Shown piece by piece: positions 1-6,042 of a stretch of DNA of 6,516 bases; the first letter of the stretch is position 1, and each line of letters starts with the position of its first letter. The stretch comes from Deltaproteobacteria bacterium (GTDB lineage: Bacteria; Desulfobacterota; DSM-4660; Desulfatiglandales; HGW-15), in the NCBI GenBank assembly GCA_019308985.1, contig JAFDHB010000190.1, positions 1 to 6,516 of the forward strand, written 5' to 3'. Below the pieces are notes generated by a model. That model saw only the letters and a program-made list of their open reading frames with translations. It was not told where the DNA came from and made no database searches. A program made the translations under genes and the position numbers.

Positions 1-834
1 GATGAACTCCGGAGAGAAAAACAGCTTATTGAAATGATCCTACAGACGACTATGAACGGTTTCTATCTCATCGACATGGACGGGAAGATCCTGGACACAA
101 ATCTCGCAGCCTGCCAAATCACAGGGTATGATCGTGACGAGCTAATCGGAGCGCAGGTCCGGAGTTTTGACGTGGGAGGAGCCGAAGAAGAGGTTACGGA
201 TCACGCGAAGAGAGTTATGAAAGAGGGTTCCCATCGTTTTGAGGTGAGGCACAAACACAAAAACGGGCATATACTGGACCTTGAATTCAGTACGAACTAT
301 GTGAAGACGGGAAATGAGAGTTTCTTCTTTGTCTTTTTCAGGGACATCACGGAAATGAAAAGGGCCGCACAGGTCCTCAAAGAGAATCAAGAAGAACTCG
401 AAAGGAAAAATTTTGAACTTGAGGAGATGAACTCCACACTCAAGATTTTGCTTCGCAAGAGAGAGCAGGACAAACTGGAGGTCGAAGACAACCTTCTAAC
501 CAATGTCAGAGACCTTGTCATGCCCATCCTCGAACGATTAAAGAGAATATCCACCGACAAAAAACAAGTTGCCTATTTGAATATCCTGGAAGAGAATCTC
601 ACAAACATCATCTCACCTTTTATCCGCAGTTTGAATACACAGTTCATGAGCCTCAGCCCGACGGAAATTCAGGTTGCGAATCTCGTCAAGGACGGAAAAA
701 CCAGCAAAGAAATTGCAGAGTTAATGAATCTTTCTCCCAGAACCGTAGAATTTCACAGGGACAGGATTCGGAGGAAGGTCGGGATCAAAAACAAGAAGGC
801 AAATCTAAGATCATTCCTTCTGTCTATGCAGTAA
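1..834 (+). CDS. PAS domain / LuxR-type HTH transcriptional regulator, 5' partial
   Basis: The reading frame is open from base 1, so the gene begins left of the window; the first ATG (base 34) is inside the protein, not its start. The 277 visible residues begin with a charged helical linker (DELRREKQLIEMIL), which suggests another sensory domain upstream. A PAS domain follows (about residues 15-121, with NGFYLIDMDGKI, ITGYDRDELIG and a closing FRDITE), then a coiled coil (about 122-165, rich in E, K and L), a helical spacer, and a C-terminal LuxR/FixJ helix-turn-helix (about 218-277: LSPTEIQVANLV, SKEIAELMNLSPRTVEFHR, ending in KKANLRSFLLS). PAS domains bind small ligands or cofactors and signal to the HTH. 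No receiver domain is visible, so this part would work as a one-component regulator. It lies directly upstream of the rdh genes on the same strand and is a natural candidate for their regulator, though that link is inference. The family call is firm; the ligand is unknown. Confidence 0.9.
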   Translation, partial: DELRREKQLIEMILQTTMNGFYLIDMDGKILDTNLAACQITGYDRDELIGAQVRSFDVGGAEEEVTDHAKRVMKEGSHRFEVRHKHKNGHILDLEFSTNYVKTGNESFFFVFFRDITEMKRAAQVLKENQEELERKNFELEEMNSTLKILLRKREQDKLEVEDNLLTNVRDLVMPILERLKRISTDKKQVAYLNILEENLTNIISPFIRSLNTQFMSLSPTEIQVANLVKDGKTSKEIAELMNLSPRTVEFHRDRIRRKVGIKNKKANLRSFLLSMQ

Positions 835-843
835 TACGGTACC

Positions 844-857
844 TTATTGCGTAATAC
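844..857. promoter_or_regulatory. Near-palindrome with 5-4-5 geometry, candidate operator
   Basis: TTATT-GCGT-AATAC sits ten bases after the regulator stop codon and about 135 bases before rdhA1. The half-sites are complementary at four of five positions. The 5-N4-5 spacing is that of CRP/FNR-family sites, including the CprK dehalobox (TTAAT-N4-ATTAA), but the bases differ from that consensus and no CRP/FNR gene is in the window. It could equally be bound by the upstream LuxR-type protein or be chance in an AT-rich stretch. Confidence 0.2.
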
Positions 858-867
858 ACAGGTAATA

Positions 868-994
868 ATCAGGGGTTCCATTTTTCCTCTTTCCCTGCCA
901 ATATATTTCTCATTTTTCGAGCGTAGGGAAAGAATCTCAGCTGCCTTCTGACATCTCTGATGCGGTCCGGCAAAAGATGGAGGTAACCCCTGAT
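868..994 (+). promoter_or_regulatory. Leader of rdhA1 with nested inverted repeats covering the start codon
   Basis: A perfect 10-base inverted repeat is formed by ATCAGGGGTT (868-877) and AACCCCTGAT (985-994); the right arm includes the first two bases of the rdhA1 ATG. Inside it lies a perfect 9-base inverted repeat, TCTTTCCCT (888-896) and AGGGAAAGA (925-933). If transcription starts upstream of 868, the RNA could close a long-range helix over the translation start while the inner arms form a second hairpin. A weak -10-like TATATT lies at 902-907 without a good -35 element; a start there would exclude the outer left arm. No cobalamin riboswitch B12-box is visible. The repeats are seen directly; a regulatory role is inference. 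Confidence 0.35.
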
Positions 995-2243
995 GCATGA
1001 AGAAGACAGGAATTGGTGGAAGAAATTTCATAAAGGTCTGAGGGAGCAATCCCGCTTCATCAGTTGCAGTCCAGCGCCTGAAGTAGACCAGCCGACCTAT
1101 GAAATTGTGGGAAAAATCGAACGGGTGGACCAGAGGGACACGATACAGTCCCGGATGATGCTCAAGGACACGGAAAGTCCAGAATACAAAGAGTATTACA
1201 GCCGACACCCTGAACTGAAAGAGATCGATGACGCTAACCGAGATAAACTCAAGAAATCCCTGAAGCGCCACTTTGAAATAGACCCCCTTGGCGCCCATTT
1301 CCAGTCAAACATATTCGCTACCCGTCATCTGCTCGGCCTCCCTGAGGTCATTGATCCCGGCAAAGAAGGGACCCCCCTCTGGGAGACCATAGGGACCGAC
1401 ATGTCCAAAATTACATCCGAGGAGAGGACATGGCGAATCAAGGAATATGCCCTGGTCCTTGGGGCTTCGAAAGTAAGAGTGGGCCACCTGAAAAAGGAGT
1501 GGGTCTACACCCATTATGCCCATCCCTACAGCCCTTATCCGTGCGGCAAGCCTGTGGATGACATGGACTACCCTTACATTCTTTGTTTGGCTATGAGGCA
1601 AAACCTGGCCATGATGTGTCATGGGGACCATTACGTCGTCTGCATAGAAATCGGCCTTCGCTACAGCCTCACGTCGGTGATAGCCATCACCCTGGCCAAT
1701 CTGATCCGGTCCTGGGGATTTCGGGCACGGGCCCTGCCTCCGGAAAACTCGCCCTACATGGTGCCACCCATGTTCATCGATGCGGGTATGGGGGAGCAGG
1801 GCCGCATGGGGATCTGCGTGACCAAGGAGTTCGGCAACAATTTCCGCCCGGCAGCGGTGGCGACCGATATGCCCCTGATTGTCGACAAACCCGTGGATTT
1901 CGGTCTCCAGGACTTCTGCGACAAATGCATGGTCTGTGCGGATGCCTGCCCGTCGGGTGCCATTCCCAAGGAGAGAACGGTTCGACGAGGCGTAAGGCGA
2001 TGGCAGGTTAACGACCAGAAGTGCCGCGCCTACTGGAACCATTTGGGCGGCCCGTGCGCCATCTGCCAAGCGGCCTGCCCCTGGAACTTCGAGAGCACTC
2101 TCTTTCATAATCTTAACCGTGAACTCAACCAACGGTTTAGGATATACAGGAAACCCGCTGTCTGGGGGTTCAAGCTCTTTTATGAAAGAAAGGAGTGGGA
2201 CCCCAATCCTCGATGGGCGTACAACCCGAGGCAAAAGAGATAG
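993..2243 (+). CDS. rdhA: Reductive dehalogenase catalytic subunit homologue, soluble, no export signal (RdhA1)
   Basis: RdhA proteins use a corrinoid and two [4Fe-4S] clusters to remove halogen reductively from organohalides. This 416-residue protein has the N-terminal family motif (PTYEIVGKIERVDQRDT, 34-50). It has a tyrosine (Y224 in RYSLTSVIA) at about the position of the catalytic Tyr of PceA-type enzymes, and a GEQGR motif (267-271) like the family GELGR. The ferredoxin-like cluster motifs are C309-x2-C312-x2-C315-x3-C319-P and C344-x10-C355-x2-C358-x3-C362-P. The start at 993 has GGAGG at 979-983, and an in-frame TAA at 984-986 excludes an N-terminal extension. It therefore truly lacks both a Tat signal and membrane segments, and should be cytoplasmic. 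It is shorter than the roughly 450-550 residues of Tat-exported RdhAs, mostly at the N-terminus. QueG, which shares the cluster motifs and a corrinoid, is less likely given the RdhA-type N-terminal motif. RdhA2 follows 63 bases downstream. Its activity and substrate are unproven. Confidence 0.85.
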   Translation: MHEEDRNWWKKFHKGLREQSRFISCSPAPEVDQPTYEIVGKIERVDQRDTIQSRMMLKDTESPEYKEYYSRHPELKEIDDANRDKLKKSLKRHFEIDPLGAHFQSNIFATRHLLGLPEVIDPGKEGTPLWETIGTDMSKITSEERTWRIKEYALVLGASKVRVGHLKKEWVYTHYAHPYSPYPCGKPVDDMDYPYILCLAMRQNLAMMCHGDHYVVCIEIGLRYSLTSVIAITLANLIRSWGFRARALPPENSPYMVPPMFIDAGMGEQGRMGICVTKEFGNNFRPAAVATDMPLIVDKPVDFGLQDFCDKCMVCADACPSGAIPKERTVRRGVRRWQVNDQKCRAYWNHLGGPCAICQAACPWNFESTLFHNLNRELNQRFRIYRKPAVWGFKLFYERKEWDPNPRWAYNPRQKR

Positions 2244-2295
2244 AGACCTGCGAACAGGAACGGTCGTAAGGCCCACGATAGAAAACTATATTTGT

Positions 2296-2300
2296 GGAGG
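2296..2300 (+). promoter_or_regulatory. Ribosome binding site fixing the rdhA2 start at 2307
   Basis: GGAGG ends six bases before the ATG at 2307. A longer reading from TTG at 2292 would place this site inside the coding sequence and has no Shine-Dalgarno sequence of its own, so the ATG is preferred. It also gives a clean MCKKR n-region before the hydrophobic segment. Confidence 0.75.
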
Positions 2301-2306
2301 GACAAC

Positions 2307-3881
2307 ATGTGTAAGAAAAGATTGTTCTGGATGATAGGCTTATTGTTGTTCTTGTTGGTATTAGGGTTCACTGATCTGGCCTTTGCTGCCGACGGCGCCA
2401 CGAGATCTCTTCTCAAATCGGGAGCGGCCATCGGCGCCATTTTGGGGATTGTCGGAATTTCAATCGCGGGATACTATGCAGGGAAGAGTTACGATTCCTA
2501 TACCGGATGGGAGAGGTATACACATGGTGCGGCTATGTTTTTCAATCGAAAGCCCTTCCGCAAGGACAGGCCCACCTATGGTGTGACGGATAAGACACGT
2601 CGTGTCAATTGGGAAGAGAATATCAACGGCCGTGTAGGGACCCTGATGCACTTGATGATGCCTCCCGACGGTTCTCCGCCCAAATGGCTGCCCGAGAAAG
2701 GTCCCGGGGCGCTCCCCGAGCCCTATAAATCCTTCTTTTTGGAACATGACGAAAAATACAAACTGACACTGGAGGCTTTTCGCCTGATCGAGAAACAGCA
2801 GGAGGAATGGCCCAAGTATGCGGATCGCTATGCCATTATCGACGCATGGTCCAATGCATTGGGGAATATTTTTGAAGACTGGCAGGGACACCCTTGGGCG
2901 GAGACAGCCATGTATCCGCCTGAACCGCAGGGCCCTCCCGAGGAGTGGGACTTTCGGGGCATTCACAGAGACAAACCCCTTGAATTCAAAAGCCCTGATC
3001 ATGCAGCCCAATTGATCAAGAAGGTCACCCATTCTTTTGGCGCCACCCTGGTGGGTATTACAAAGCTCAATCCTGACTGGTGCTATCAGGGACATTTACG
3101 GGGAGTCGGTGAGGGAGCGTGGGAGGTTCCAAAACACTGGGAGTACGCAATCGTCTTCGCAACGACGCACGAATGGGACATGTTCTATGTCAATCCGAAT
3201 TACGGAACATCCTTTGACGCCTATTCTTACTGTCGAATCATAGCTGGGAGGCTGGAAAATTTTATCCATGAATTGGGCTATCCCGCCCGCTACCATGTCC
3301 CTCCCTATTACTACGATCTCATGATGCCGCCCATTGCTATCGATGCCGGTCTTGGAGAACAGGGACGAACCGGGCTTTGCATAACCCCCGAGACGGGTGG
3401 CAATGCCCGATTGGCCTGCGTGACCACCAATATCCCCATGACGGTAGACAAGCCCATTGATTTCGGTGTCCAGGAATTTTGTAGAAAGTGTAGGATTTGC
3501 GCCGAAACATGTCCAACGGGAGCAATCCCGCATGCTGATGAGCCGGGCGTGGTTTATGGTTACAAGCGATGGAAGATCAAGGATGAACTCTGTTTCAATA
3601 CCTGGGCGAGTATAGCGGCAAGCAAGATTGGGCGCGGATGTCGCATCTGTCTTGCAGTTTGCCCATACAGCCGCAAGAACAACTGGCTCCATTCCCTATC
3701 CCGCCAGATAGATCCCCGGGATCCGACAGGTACCGTATCCAGCATGCTGCTCTGGATGCAGAAAGCCTTCTTCAAACGCCCTAAGGCTCGGGATTTCCTC
3801 CCTCCTACCAACAAAACCTATCACGAACCGCCTGACTGGCTCAAGACTGAAGAATGGTTCAATGTGAGAAAGACCTGGTAG
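2307..3881 (+). CDS. rdhA: Reductive dehalogenase catalytic subunit homologue with N-terminal membrane anchor (RdhA2)
   Basis: This 524-residue protein has the RdhA C-terminal core. Y306 (in AYSYCRIIAG) aligns by spacing with Y224 of RdhA1, and GEQGR is at 350-354. The iron-sulfur motifs are C392-x2-C395-x2-C398-x3-C402-P and C429-x15-C445-x2-C448-x3-C452-P. The N-terminus differs from classical respiratory RdhAs: there is no twin-arginine motif but MCKKR, a hydrophobic helix (about 7-26) ending in a possible signal-peptidase site (AFA at 25-27), and a second Gly/Ala/Ile-rich helix (about 38-58). Whether or not the first helix is cleaved, the second would leave the catalytic domain in the cytoplasm, attached to the membrane. 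RdhAs with N-terminal membrane helices have been reported from genomes, to my knowledge without a characterised enzyme. The N-terminal region (PTYGVTDKTRRVN, 89-101) diverges from the usual motif. An RdhB-like gene begins 13 bases after its stop. The family call is strong; function and topology are inferred. Confidence 0.85.
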   Translation: MCKKRLFWMIGLLLFLLVLGFTDLAFAADGATRSLLKSGAAIGAILGIVGISIAGYYAGKSYDSYTGWERYTHGAAMFFNRKPFRKDRPTYGVTDKTRRVNWEENINGRVGTLMHLMMPPDGSPPKWLPEKGPGALPEPYKSFFLEHDEKYKLTLEAFRLIEKQQEEWPKYADRYAIIDAWSNALGNIFEDWQGHPWAETAMYPPEPQGPPEEWDFRGIHRDKPLEFKSPDHAAQLIKKVTHSFGATLVGITKLNPDWCYQGHLRGVGEGAWEVPKHWEYAIVFATTHEWDMFYVNPNYGTSFDAYSYCRIIAGRLENFIHELGYPARYHVPPYYYDLMMPPIAIDAGLGEQGRTGLCITPETGGNARLACVTTNIPMTVDKPIDFGVQEFCRKCRICAETCPTGAIPHADEPGVVYGYKRWKIKDELCFNTWASIAASKIGRGCRICLAVCPYSRKNNWLHSLSRQIDPRDPTGTVSSMLLWMQKAFFKRPKARDFLPPTNKTYHEPPDWLKTEEWFNVRKTW

Positions 3882-3894
3882 AAAGGAGCATGCG

Positions 3895-4179
3895 ATGTTT
3901 ATCTATTCGACCATGGTTAGACCGATATTCTGGACCGTCATGGGCCTGATCTATGCCCTGACCATTGCCGGTGCGCCGATCTGGGCCGAAGACCTCGGAC
4001 TGGCGATGACCTGGTGGAAATGGATCCTTGTGGCTTTATGGTACCTCCTGCTCAGTTTCACTTTTGCCGGAAGCTTCACTTTACTGGCCGAAAAAGAGCC
4101 CGGTGCATGGTACAGGTTCCTGGGATCTCACCTGGCCCTCTGTGTTATCCTGGGGGCCGTTATCTGGTTTTTGATTTAA
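3895..4179 (+). CDS. rdhB: RdhB-like small integral membrane protein (putative reductive dehalogenase anchor)
   Basis: The 94-residue protein has three predicted membrane helices (about 10-29, 36-57 and 70-93) separated by short polar loops. It lies 13 bases after rdhA2 with an AAAGGAG ribosome site (3882-3888), so the two are almost certainly co-transcribed. RdhB proteins are about 90-100 residues with three helices and are thought to anchor RdhA; a loop between helices 2 and 3 with two glutamates (E-x-E) is described for them. Here that loop reads EKEPGAWYR (58-66) and fits. The only charged residue before helix 1 is R9, and the first loop (AEDLGLAMTWWK) is net negative. The positive-inside rule therefore weakly favours a cytoplasmic N-terminus, which puts the E-x-E loop on the cytoplasmic side, where RdhA2 would also lie. 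The sequence is short and divergent, so the name rests on size, topology, the loop and position. Confidence 0.7.
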   Translation: MFIYSTMVRPIFWTVMGLIYALTIAGAPIWAEDLGLAMTWWKWILVALWYLLLSFTFAGSFTLLAEKEPGAWYRFLGSHLALCVILGAVIWFLI

Positions 4180-4394
4180 CAAGCGAAAAGGATCCCGAGG
4201 CGTCGAGAGACACCAAGAGGGTTGTCAGAGATCCGGACGGTCCTGTGGGATGGGAAGTCTATGGCCGTTCGTACAATTTTTTCAAAGAGGCCAAGGTCCA
4301 GGACCTAGAGCCCTGCTTCAATGATGAAGCAAGGCTCTTTAAGGGCAATGTCATCAGGGGGATGACAATTAACAAACCTATAAACAGCGTACGG
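4180..4394 (+). other. Intergenic stretch with an open, codon-like frame but no start: possible gene remnant
   Basis: Between the RdhB-like gene and the REDY-like gene, the frame reading ...SEKDPEASRDTKRVV... is open without a stop from inside the rdhB-like gene (as a shadow frame) through 4484. The intergenic part contains protein-like segments such as DGPVGWEVYGRSYNFFKEA, with many codons ending in G or C. It has no plausible start codon with a ribosome site. It would join the RdhB-like protein only through a frameshift just before that protein's stop codon. I do not recognise a family. It may be a decayed gene fragment, a frameshifted tail of RdhB, or chance. Confidence 0.25.
4307..4340 (+). 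terminator. Bipartite hairpin between the rdhB-like and REDY-like genes, possible weak terminator or attenuator
   Basis: AGAGCC (4307-4312) pairs with GGCTCT (4333-4338), and GCTTC (4315-4319) pairs with GAAGC (4326-4330). They are separated by a 2x2 internal loop (CT/AA) and capped by a 6-base loop. Only a short T run follows, so termination would be weak at best. It could instead be an RNA processing or stability element setting different levels of the rdh genes and the downstream pair. Confidence 0.35.
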
Positions 4395-4410
4395 AAAGGA
4401 GGTCACAATC

Positions 4411-4773
4411 ATGCCCAAACAAATCATCCTTTACAATCTGAGGGACGACGTCAAGGAGGAGGATTACATCAAATGGTGTCATGAATTCAAGGGCCCCCTC
4501 CTCTTGAAGCTTCCCTCGACCAACAGCTTTACGTTGTTGAAGATGGTGGGAGGGAAGAAAGGGAATGGTCAGGAGGGCCAGCCACCCGAAGATACCAAGC
4601 CGCCCTTTAACTTTATCGGCATCCTGGATGTCAAGAGCAAGGAAGCATGGATGCAGGACGTCGCTTCGGAAGCCTATCAGAAAGAATTTTTCCCAAAATT
4701 CTTCTCCAACTGGGGTGCGGAATTTTACGCCATTGTCGGCGACGAAGTCTATCACGGGGAAAGCGAAGAATAG
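4411..4773 (+). CDS. REDY/HapK-like small protein, function unknown
   Basis: The 120-residue soluble protein begins with ILYNLRDDVKEEDYIKW (6-22), followed by LPSTNSF (34-40) and FIGILDV (68-74). This order of short motifs resembles the REDY-like HapK family, small alpha/beta proteins with a dimeric ferredoxin-like barrel fold; a HapK occurs in a prodigiosin gene cluster, but its reaction is not established to my knowledge. The glycine/lysine/proline-rich stretch at 47-65 looks like an inserted loop. There is no signal peptide or membrane helix. The start has one of the best ribosome sites in the window, AAAGGAGGT (4395-4403), seven bases upstream. An acyl-CoA dehydrogenase homologue follows after 57 bases, so the two probably form a unit downstream of the rdh genes. 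Dimeric barrel proteins often bind or isomerise small hydrophobic ligands; a role on a dehalogenation substrate is a guess. The gene is certain and the family likely. Confidence 0.6.
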   Translation: MPKQIILYNLRDDVKEEDYIKWCHEFKGPLLLKLPSTNSFTLLKMVGGKKGNGQEGQPPEDTKPPFNFIGILDVKSKEAWMQDVASEAYQKEFFPKFFSNWGAEFYAIVGDEVYHGESEE

Positions 4774-4814
4774 ATTCGCAGAATGCCCAAGAATAGGCGG
4801 AAACCTTACGAAAA

Positions 4815-4823
4815 GGGGGAGGT
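4815..4823 (+). promoter_or_regulatory. Ribosome binding site fixing the acyl-CoA dehydrogenase start at 4831
   Basis: GGGGGAGGT ends seven bases before the ATG at 4831. The upstream in-frame ATG at 4783 would add 16 basic and polar residues (MPKNRRKPYEKGEVET) that do not resemble an acyl-CoA dehydrogenase N-terminus, and it lacks a ribosome site as good. Confidence 0.75.
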
Positions 4824-4830
4824 TGAAACA

Positions 4831-6042
4831 ATGTATTTGGAACATTTGCTGACGGAGGAGCAGAAGGCCATCCGGGAGATGATCAGGAAATTTGTGGACA
4901 AAGAAGTCATGCCCATTAGGGAGGCTCTGGAAAAGGATTACAGTCTCTTTGAAGGACTACTTCAGAAACTGGTCGATCTGGGGATTCAAAAAGGAGGATG
5001 CCCGCAGCAGTATGGGGGGACCGGCCCGTATCCTATGATGACACGGGGAATCATACAGTCGGAACTGGCCAGGGGCGACGCAGGATTGGCCATGGTCACC
5101 GGGATGAACGCGGGGGAGTTCCTGATGCCCGCCCTGCACATGGGAAACAAGACAGTACTGGACCGCTTCGCTCCCGCCTTTTGCGGGGACAAGGTCTGCT
5201 ACGGCTGTTTGGCCATGACGGATTCAGCCGGCGGTGCGGATACAGAGAATCCCCTGCTCCGGGGAAGAGGTATTTCGACCAGGACCAAGCTGGAGGGGGA
5301 CGAATGGGTCATCAATGGGAGTAAGTCTTGGCCGACCAATGCGGGCCTTGCCAGCCTCTATCTGACTGTGTGCAATACCGACCCCGATGCGGGCGACGAC
5401 GGGATTGCCATCATCTATGTCCCTGAAGGCGCCGAGGGTCTTTCCTTTGGCAAACCAGAGACCAAGATGGGCTTCAAGACCTCAGTCAACGCCAGCATTT
5501 TCTTCGACAACGTCCGGGTGCCCAAGGATTATCGGCTGGCTGGACCCGGCAAGGACGCCACCTTCTATTATGGAGGGATCATGGGGCTTGCGCAATGGGT
5601 ATCAGCATGCCTCTCCCTTGGGATCGCCAGGGGCGCCTTTGACATAGCCATGGAATACACCAAGGAACGAAAGAGCGGCGGCAAGCCGGTCAGGGAGTGG
5701 AGCATGGCGGCGGGCATTCTGGCCGAGATGGCCCTCCGGATTGAAATTATGGAAAACAATGTGTTTACCCTTGCCTACATGTATGATCACCCGGATCAGT
5801 ACGGCTCCCCTTTGACGAAAAAGATGATCTCCAAGGGATCTGCCATAAGGATCTATGCCTCAGAGTCTTGCGTGTGGATTGCCAACCATGCGCTGCAGTT
5901 GATGGGTTCGAATGGGCTCTCGCCCGAGTATCATCTGGAGAAGTACCTGCGAGATGCCCTTGTCACCCAACTCTACCTGGGTGGGATGCAGGTGGTCAAA
6001 TATCGGATCGTCCAGGGGTATTATGACTACTACGTCCAGTAG
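4831..6042 (+). CDS. Acyl-CoA dehydrogenase family protein lacking the canonical catalytic glutamate
   Basis: At 403 residues this has the length of a classical acyl-CoA dehydrogenase, a soluble FAD enzyme that oxidises the alpha-beta bond of acyl-CoA. Family landmarks: an N-terminal helical domain (LTEEQKAIREMIRKFVDKEV, 7-26), the signature-1 region (LAMTDSAGGADTEN, 127-140; usual form LTEPxAGSD), WPTN at 167-170 for the usual WITN, KMGFKTS (212-218), ERKSGGKPV (279-287), QLMGSNGLSPEY (356-367) and the late RD pair (R374-D375). Unusually, the IYEGT segment carrying the catalytic Glu (Glu376 of MCAD) reads LYLGG (381-385), with Leu383 at that position. By my alignment the alternative base site used by isovaleryl- and long-chain enzymes (equivalent to MCAD Thr255) is Ala254, and the following Arg is Gln255. 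Ordinary dehydrogenation therefore looks unlikely. Some homologues without the Glu do other reactions, such as 3-sulfinopropionyl-CoA desulfination. Family confident, reaction unknown; it may act on a substrate linked to the rdh genes. Confidence 0.85.
   Translation: MYLEHLLTEEQKAIREMIRKFVDKEVMPIREALEKDYSLFEGLLQKLVDLGIQKGGCPQQYGGTGPYPMMTRGIIQSELARGDAGLAMVTGMNAGEFLMPALHMGNKTVLDRFAPAFCGDKVCYGCLAMTDSAGGADTENPLLRGRGISTRTKLEGDEWVINGSKSWPTNAGLASLYLTVCNTDPDAGDDGIAIIYVPEGAEGLSFGKPETKMGFKTSVNASIFFDNVRVPKDYRLAGPGKDATFYYGGIMGLAQWVSACLSLGIARGAFDIAMEYTKERKSGGKPVREWSMAAGILAEMALRIEIMENNVFTLAYMYDHPDQYGSPLTKKMISKGSAIRIYASESCVWIANHALQLMGSNGLSPEYHLEKYLRDALVTQLYLGGMQVVKYRIVQGYYDYYVQ

Noticed and set aside
835..992. 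Sigma-70 or sigma-54 promoter before rdhA1
   Set aside because: Only a TATATT at 902-907 resembles a -10 element, with no matching -35, and no sigma-54 GG/GC pair at proper spacing was found. A promoter probably exists but I cannot place it.
753..1298. 181-codon - strand open frame across the regulator end and rdhA1 start
   Set aside because: It crosses two real genes and the intergenic leader, shows no domain, and would conflict with both + strand genes.
2243..2251. GAGACCTGC resembling part of a cobalamin riboswitch B12 box
   Set aside because: The rest of the box does not match, and the aptamer would have to lie inside the rdhA1 coding sequence. No other cobalamin riboswitch core is visible.
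1305..2276. 323-codon - strand open frame opposite rdhA1
   Set aside because: Shadow of the strong rdhA1 coding frame; no recognisable domain and no credible ribosome site, while rdhA1 has full family motifs.
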